Source: Cristatella mucedo (Eukaryota; Bryozoa; Phylactolaemata; Cristatellidae). Taken from it: a stretch of 63,500 nucleotides of DNA. Below are positions 57,566-63,500 of the stretch, one piece after another. The notes beneath the pieces are model-generated. The model made no database searches. It was not told the origin of the DNA and worked only from the letters and a program-made list of their open reading frames with translations. The stretch covers positions 474,001 to 537,500 of the forward strand of contig WPIO01000072.1 in assembly GCA_009760855.2 (NCBI GenBank), given 5' to 3'. The translations under genes were made by a program, and so were the position numbers. How positions within the stretch are numbered: the first letter of the stretch is position 1; each line of letters opens with the position of its first letter.

Positions 57566-58199
57566 TATAAAGAAACATGTCTCTTATCCCTCACCTGCTG
57601 TTACTAAATGGACATGGCCAGGACTGAGCCAGCATATCCCTGATTTTCTCGATGGTGTGCACATACTCCAAATGATTGGCGATCATTGTGCAAAGGAATA
57701 TGATTTTCCAAGTTGTTCTTCAGTAGACGTAACTGACTTCCGGAATACTTTGACTTTGGCTTCAGAATGGGATGACTTTGGCTTCAGAATGGGACCTTTC
57801 TTAAAAATTGAAAGGCTCAAGAGGCCATGCTAACTCCAGTTTGGAGAAAATTCGTCTGAAACGTAAATTTAACATTAATTCACAACTTTCTGGCAGAGTA
57901 AATTTTCTTTGTAGCTTACTAAAATGCCAACAGAGATGGAAGCCAGAGTTGCATTGCTCCCTGTTCCTTTGCAAGTTAAGTCAGATTTAAGTGCTCCGGC
58001 AGCTTGGTATAGGACTGTATCCTTATTAGTTGGCCGGCAATTCCACAACGACAACTGCTTAGTCACTCGCGATGTTTTAACGTATTTTCGAGGTCTCCTT
58101 AAACTTGGTAGAAAAAGCACATCCCCGGAATGGACAGATTTCTGCTTCTTTCTTTTAGATGCCGCCTGCTCAGTCAGTGAGTGTCTTGATGTGTCAGTC
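57566..58199. other. No recognised gene
   Basis: Contains a direct duplication of GACTTTGGCTTCAGAATGGG (about 57750-57792). Open frame 57924-58229 runs antisense into LINE-C and is not accepted as a gene. Confidence 0.35.
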
Positions 58200-58480
58200 A
58201 AAAGAGAGTTCCAGGCTTCATTAGCCTAGAAGCTGAAGGCGAAATATTCACAAAATTGGAAGCTGGTCACATGCCACCCAGCTAAACGGTTAGAGTCAGA
58301 GGGGTGGGCTGTAAAATAGAAAATGTGAGGAGTAAAGCGTTGTACAAGTACACCGGAGCAAGATTACGGAGGGGCCTACAAATGAGTGGCAGAACTTTAA
58401 ATTCGATGCACTGCTTGATGGGAGGACAATACAAATCGATGAGAGAAGTGGCACAATGCGATCTTGCACGATGGCCGTAT
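58200..58480 (-). mobile_element. LINE-C-related relic, minus strand
   Basis: Antisense GAGTTCCAGGCTTCATTAGC, GTACACCGGAGCAAGATTAC and GGGGCCTACAAATGAGTGGC parallel the 54000-54060 region of LINE-C. More diverged than the other copies and without a tail. Confidence 0.65.
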
Positions 58481-58547
58481 GTACTGGCTTCATTAAAGCA
58501 CCACGACGGCCTCAAATGTTCTTTGAACCCCTGGTTCTTAGCTGAGT

Positions 58548-58690
58548 TGAAAGGTGCTCCCACTTAACGACCGAGGTCATGGGTTTGAGTCATGTAGCAG
58601 GCCAATCTTCATTGCCGAAGTGCAAGTGGGTTGAAAACTGTTAAGGCTCTCTGCTGTGGCTGTATTGATTATGCTGCTGAATCAGCCGAG
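58548..58690 (+). mobile_element. SINE-B copy, diverged
   Basis: AAAGGTGCTCCCACTTAACG, ACCGAGGTCATGGGTTTGAG B-box, GTTAAGGCTCTCTGCTGTGG and ATTATGCTGCTGAATCAGC tail. Confidence 0.65.
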
Positions 58691-59205
58691 CTTTTTATTT
58701 TTGCCTTTCATCCTCGATTGGTCTTCAACTTTTACATCTGCTGTCTGCCATGGACTAGTGTATTGCAATTGATTGCTCGATTCATCCTGCTTAGCCAATC
58801 ATCGAGTTACCCCCTTGGCTATGCACCATACCAGCTTTAGAACGAGACTATGTCGCTTAAAGACCGTTGGCAACAAGCGTTAGCTCTGCATGCCCTAGAC
58901 TGCGGAACTCGCTTCCGTGATTCTTACGCAACGATAACTACTCTCCTACTGCAGACTATGGCTCATCCTTTCCAGCGGTCCTGAGCTGCTACTTCCATGC
59001 TACTCACTACCTCAACTGCTCTCCTGAATCTGCTATGCTTCCCACTTTCTCTTCGTTTCGTGAGACGAAGGCTACCGAATGCATACCGAAAGCAGCTTAG
59101 GCTGTGAGTGCAGTATACAAAACTCTCCTGCGTAACACCCACATAGTCTTTGTGGCTTTTTGGAGCTGTAGACGGAGAAACATTACATTACATTACAAAA
59201 AAAAC
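58691..59205 (+). mobile_element. LINE-D relic with intact 3' tail
   Basis: RT pieces: FHPRLVFNFYICCLPW (equivalent of SRLDYCNSLL..LP) with LQLIARFIL after it, and PRLRNSLP near 58890 (equivalent of LWNSLP). Then the LINE-D 3' block and an ACATT repeat tail at about 59183-59203. Confidence 0.75.
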
Positions 59206-60249
59206 TTCAAGATTGCCAGTAGTTGGACTGCCTCACCAGCTGGGTCAGCCGACACCTTAGCTCCCATTTACAAAACAAAGCTGATATGAGCAAGATTTTT
59301 TCGCGGGTGCACGCTAATGTTTTACTGTTATTATGGTTTCAAGTGCATTCATAACGACATCGTGGAATTTCGGTCCACTTAGCCATTAGGTTAGTCTTTT
59401 CATCAAGTGGGCAATCTTTGAGACACTAAAAGGTTCTGAACAGAGTACAGCATAGCCTGATAGCCAAATCAGAGCATGGCTTTAAGTCAGATTGGCTGAG
59501 CCAAAACGTGCTGCGCCCAGATGCTCCAGTAGCTGCCAGCCTAGGAAAAATTAGACTAACACAACAGCAGAAGCCTTGGCCAGATCTTTGATAAAGCAAG
59601 TTGTTACTCCACATGGAGTTTTGGTTTACGACACTTTGTACTCGGTCCAGCTCCGCGAGTGCGCGAGAACAAAACTCAATCATTACGGTCAAAAGGCTCC
59701 ACACTGCAATGATGCATTGCGAGTATATCAAGTGCTGTCAACTGAATGAGATTTCGGAGATAGAGTGTCTGCAGATTAAAACGGGTTGAGGGAAGGGGTT
59801 CATCAATCGGCACATGCCACTGCCGTGGTCCAAACCTGGACTCTATAGCAGTTTCTTTGGTTCTGGAATGACATGTACACCCTTATATATTCCTTACCTC
59901 TACATATGTTGCAGAAAGAAAAAAGACACAGAGCCTTTCTGGTTTGCTGCAAGCCACAAGGTCAACTCAAAAGAGCAAATTAATAAATAATCTCCATGAT
60001 ACAAACAAAAAGGGGGATGAGAGAAGCAGCAGTATACTAAAGTGATAGAGAGGCCCAGCTAGAGATTAAACAGAAGATAGGAAGGTAGATAGGTAGATGG
60101 ATAGATGGACAGACAGTTCAGTAGATAAGTCACCTGGGAAATTTCAGAAGGATTTGTTCCCTCTGGCTAGGGTAATTTTGGCCCATGGCTTCGGCAACTA
60201 GTTTTCTGGCAAAGGCACCCAGAGGCTCTTGTCATTGAAACCATGTCAC
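59206..60249. other. No recognised gene; GATA/GGTA repeat at about 60073-60118
   Basis: About 1 kb without identifiable genes. A short imperfect TAGATAGG/TAGATGGA repeat. Confidence 0.4.
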
Positions 60250-61190
60250 AATCTCATGGGACGATTGATAAACCGAACACTTGCATTGCAGCCATTTGAT
60301 TGTGGATGTCTGCCAACCTTCATAAGCCAAACGATGATAAAACCCGACTCATCCTCATAGGAAATGTACTGCAGAAAAAAGTAACTTGGCTCACCTAGTT
60401 GGAGGTGCTGCGTCATTGAGCGCTCGTAATTTAGCTGTCCTCTTTGAAAACTAATTGAATTGATACAATTTATTAGACAGCCACAGCCAGTCATCCGTGC
60501 TCAATTCTTGACCAGCCGTGGCAGGCTTAAGATCTTGCTGGTTACCTGGTTCTCTCTACACTGAACCACTGTAACTCGGTGTATACAATGATGCAAAAAA
60601 GCCAAACCACGACAATTGATGATAATTTTGGCAGCATGGTTGGTCCGTAAATCCAAGAAATTCAGTCACCTATCTCCTTTGCTTAGGAGTTGCGATGACA
60701 CCGGAAGATCAACAAATACAGAGCAAAATTCTTACTCTGACCCACAAGGCTCGCCACGGCTTGGCTCCTTCATACCAAGGCTGAATTGCTGTAATAGTTT
60801 AAGCCTCCTCGTGCCCCCAGGTCCCCTACGGACAATCAATGAGCTGTTCCATTCTTCCACTTGAAATCTGCTGGCGACAGAAGCTTTTGCTCTGCAGGTA
60901 TTTGCATTCAGAGTTCACTTCCACAATGCTTATGCAGCGATCTGTTTTCCCCTACTACCATGCGTGGCACATTCTTTCTAGCCGTCCTGAACTGCTACTT
61001 CCATGCTACTCACTTCCTTGATTATGCTCCTCTCTGGACTTGGCTATGCTTTTCATTTTCACTTTTTGTTGCGTGAGATGAAATCTATTGGTTAGTGTAT
61101 GTTTACCAATAGGTGTTTAGACTTTGAGTGATCTGGGGGAAAACTCGCCATTGTAACACCCACTTAGTCTTTGTGGCTTGTAAAGTTACA
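60250..61190 (+). mobile_element. LINE-D relic (RT C-terminal half and 3' end)
   Basis: SANLHKPNDDKTRLILIGNV near 60310-60370 corresponds to the W.SANLLKLN.DKTE...IG block of CR1/L2 RTs. ILTLTHKARHGLAPSYQG near 60730 corresponds to the YKALHGLAPSYL block. The 3' block CCGTCCTGAACTGCTACTTC and CACCCACTTAGTCTTTGTGG follow. Many stops. Confidence 0.75.
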
Positions 61191-61436
61191 GATGAAGAGA
61201 CCCTAGATTCGTTTCCAGGCATCTCAATTATACTGGAAAGGAAGCATGTCGATTGATTAGTGATAGCATGCACAACTGAAGCATACACAAGCACACAAAG
61301 GACGATTCAACCAGAGGAGCAAATGCTGTGAGGAGCAGGTGGGTTCTTAGCTTCTCTTTAAAAGTCAAGGCATGGACTGTTGCAATGTCAGTTGGCAGTG
61401 AGTTCCAAGCTTGGGGACCATAAATAGAAAGAAATA

Positions 61437-61598
61437 AAATATTATTCATCTGCATAACGCCCCAAGACAACCTAATCTCTTTTCAGGCGCTTCAAATATG
61501 CCATATGGCTCGAGCCCACGACCTCTGTCATTAAATACACCCACCTTGACCTCAGTCGTTAAGGGCGAACACATTAGTCACTGGGCCAACCTAGCATT
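61437..61598 (-). mobile_element. SINE-A inserted in LINE-C relic
   Basis: TTCATCTGCATAACGCCCCA, AGACAACCTAATCTCTTTTC, AGGCGCTTCAAATATGCCAT, GGCTCGAGCCCACGACCTCT and a partly duplicated head complement. LINE sequence resumes on the far side. Confidence 0.8.
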
Positions 61599-61689
61599 GT
61601 CTTCAAAGGATTTGAGGATGATAAGAGTCGCAACTAAGCGACTTGAGTCTGAAGAGCAGGTGGTGCGATGAGAAGCCTGAGTAAGCAAT

Positions 61690-61850
61690 AATTCTGGCTG
61701 ATTCAGCAGGCTCTTTTGTGAAGCAATAGCAGAGCCTTTACGGATATCACCACCCCTTGCAGCAGCAATACAGGATCGCCTACCGCAGGATTCGAACCTG
61801 CTACTTCGGGACCGAGGTAGTGAAAAGCAACCACCTTACCTCGTGAGTAG
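61690..61850 (-). mobile_element. SINE-B inserted in the same LINE-C relic
   Basis: TTCTGGCTGATTCAGCAGGC, TCTTTTGTGAAGCAATAGCA, CCGCAGGATTCGAACCTGCT, ACTTCGGGACCGAGGTAGTG and CCTTACCTCGTGAGTAGGC. Near full length. Confidence 0.85.
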
Positions 61851-62030
61851 GCAGTATTTCTGTTAGGTAGGCCGGAGCAAAAGAACTAAGGAATCTAAAA
61901 GTGAGTAACAGAACCTTGAAATCAACATTCTGCTTGCTGGATAGCCAGTGCAGCTCAATGACCAGTGGAGTAATGTGGAAGTTGCAACATTCACGGCAGA
62001 TTACTCTAGCTGCAGATTTGTACAGAGAGA

Positions 62031-62394
62031 CAGATAGTAGTAGCGAGAAAGTGAATGTATGTTAAAAATAAAGAGAGATGAAGTTGATTAAGACATGCAG
62101 ATAGAGAATCTGATATAAAAGATGGAAATGCAGACAAAACAGAGACAGGGGAAGTGAAGAATTCCTTCCTGTTTATTCCTTCAGTTCCTGTTTATAAGAG
62201 AATAGTTCTTCAGCAGCCACTTTGAACAGCTGAAAGTTGTAGCTCAATAAGCACTCTATTTCGTATTCATAAAGCTTTATTCGTTGATGACTGCTGTCTT
62301 AGGCCGGTCCTTTCAGGTTGCCATTGCACCTTTAGGGCCGCAAAGATGGTATGGGGCTCCCGTTTATGTTTTAGAATCCTTTAGCTGGCCAGAT
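62031..62394. other. No recognised feature
   Basis: Nothing identifiable. Confidence 0.35.
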
Positions 62395-62470
62395 TCTTTC
62401 TGCTGGTAGGATTCGAGCCTAGGTCTTCAATAGCCTAGAGGCCGTGTTTAACTACTGGGCTGTGTGGGCT
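62395..62470 (-). mobile_element. tRNA-SINE head fragment, minus strand
   Basis: GCTGGTAGGATTCGAGCCTA as the B-box complement and TTAACTACTGGGCTGTGTGG as the head complement. Tail not identified. Confidence 0.5.
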
Positions 62471-62884
62471 GCTTGATATGATCGGTGTACAAACGTACCA
62501 CGGCAAGTACTCCTGCCAGCGCTGTTAATGTGGTTCGAGTGGAGCAGGCACAACTAGGGCGACTATTATTGCAACTTGGCTGCATGCGTTAGCCGAGCAA
62601 TTTCCGTATTTTGTAGCTTTGGCATCCTTCTGCTGCTTCCTGATTGCAAGCGTGCAATCAATAAACCGCTGCTCTTAGGAGCCTTTCCTGTGTTCATCGT
62701 TCGTGGCAACCACCACTTACTGCCCCACTGACAAAGAAGAATGATTCAGCATTGATCTGGCCGTCGTAGACTACTGGCACAACGTCGGATCCCTGATTTA
62801 AGGTGTGGGGGTAATTCCGATCATTATTTGGATTGTGATCTCGTAATGACAAATGGCACGTGCAAGTGTGCGTGCATGCCCAAC
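62471..62884. other. No recognised feature
   Basis: No gene or repeat recognised. Confidence 0.35.
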
Positions 62885-63165
62885 ATGCATGAGCACATGC
62901 AAGCACACACTAGCACATGCACGTGTCACACATGCACCACACTCACACACAGGCACATACACACATGCACACACACACGAACGTACACACGAGCGTACAA
63001 ATGCACATACTCAAACAGACACGTGCACACACACGAGCAGACACGTGCACACACACGAACACAAACGTGCGCACACAGAACACACACCCACACACACGAA
63101 CACATTGGCATGCACACGAACATATTGGCACACACACGAGCACACACGCACACGCACACAAATAA
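62885..63165 (+). repeat. Diverged CA-rich array
   Basis: About 280 bp of CACACA with recurrent ACACACGARC, ACGTGCACAC and ATTGGCA.ACACACGA variants. Long frames on both strands are artefacts of CA periodicity. Confidence 0.85.
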
Positions 63166-63500
63166 GCTCTCCTCACCGGATGCACAATGCACGAATGTTC
63201 GGGCATGCACACTTACAGAAAACGAACGCCGTGTGTGCACTCACTCTTGGGCTTCAGACGAGTCAAAGCATCTAGACCCAGCCCATCTTTATCCTGCCCG
63301 GTCAGTTATGCGATGCAGTAGTGCAGTCTGCTTCACAGGACTACCTCACCCACACCCTGAAACCTTCAATCAGCTGCCAGACTCGACAGCCGGTCGCCAA
63401 TATACAGTGGTACTCCCACTGACCCTATCTCAGCATGCTGTGGCCAAATCCTAACGTCAACTAAAAAGCACATCTGCTCCTCTTGGTCTCAGCTGCATAG
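63166..63500. other. No recognised feature
   Basis: Window end; no gene or repeat family recognised. A PPP4R4 exon was looked for here and not found. Confidence 0.35.

Larger units (their letters stand above)
61193..62030 (-). mobile_element. LINE-C-related relic with two nested SINEs
   Basis: Minus-strand 3' coding and UTR sequence in three pieces: 61193-61436, 61599-61689 and 61851-62030. Joined, they follow the order seen at 53690-54140 (KEAGC, AGTGAGTTCCAAGC, GTAGGCCGGAGCAAAAGAAC, GATAGCCAGTGCAGCTC blocks). Interrupted by SINE-A and SINE-B. Confidence 0.75.

Noticed and set aside
57924-58229. 101-codon + frame resembling a soluble domain
   Set aside because: Its last part is antisense to a LINE-C relic and there is no splice or composition support.

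Overview
This is metazoan nuclear DNA. The evidence is three spliced genes with GT-AG introns, long dinucleotide microsatellites, CpG-rich islands, and many decayed non-LTR retrotransposons and tRNA-derived SINEs. Protein-coding content is low. The gene content (a GPA2/GPB5 thyrostimulin pair plus PPP4R4) and the lack of vertebrate-type repeats fit an invertebrate bilaterian. A spiralian such as a mollusc or annelid is my best guess, but the window does not settle it.

The central discovery is both subunits of one heterodimeric hormone in the same 12 kb. GPB5 (thyrostimulin beta) lies on the + strand at 14099-16701 in three coding exons. GPA2 (thyrostimulin alpha) lies on the - strand at 24998-25795, also in three coding exons. 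They point tail to tail, with about 8.3 kb between the stop codons. Both reconstructed precursors are 133 residues (402 nt of CDS each), carry a signal peptide and keep all ten knot cysteines. Their secreted products are expected to pair and act on an LGR-type (TSH-receptor-like) receptor. The third gene is the 5' end of PPP4R4, a HEAT-repeat regulatory subunit of protein phosphatase 4. It lies on the + strand from 40630, with two coding exons in a CpG island. The remaining exons were not found and probably lie beyond the window.

Layout: 1-6.6 kb holds decayed SINEs/LINEs and a large GA tract. 6.6-17.1 kb is a GC/CpG-rich domain holding GPB5, punctuated by GA and CT tracts. 17.1-24.9 kb is sparse sequence with a LINE relic and microsatellites. 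24.9-25.9 kb is GPA2 with a TATA-like box. 26-40.3 kb is repeats, a CpG island with no recognised gene (27.7-29.3 kb), a possible orphan first exon (33.7 kb) and a hAT transposase relic. 40.3-41.3 kb is the PPP4R4 promoter island. 41.3-63.5 kb is a repeat-dominated tract with nested LINEs and SINEs, two minisatellites and a 953-bp TTAA-flanked foldback element.

Repeat names used here. LINE-C: L2/CR1-like, 3' tail ending in a TTA/TAA trinucleotide run, mostly on the - strand. LINE-D: a second CR1/L2-like family ending in ACATT repeats. SINE-A: tRNA-like head, with a 3' tail clearly related to the LINE-C tail. SINE-B: tRNA-like head, a central perfect hairpin and an ATTT-repeat tail.
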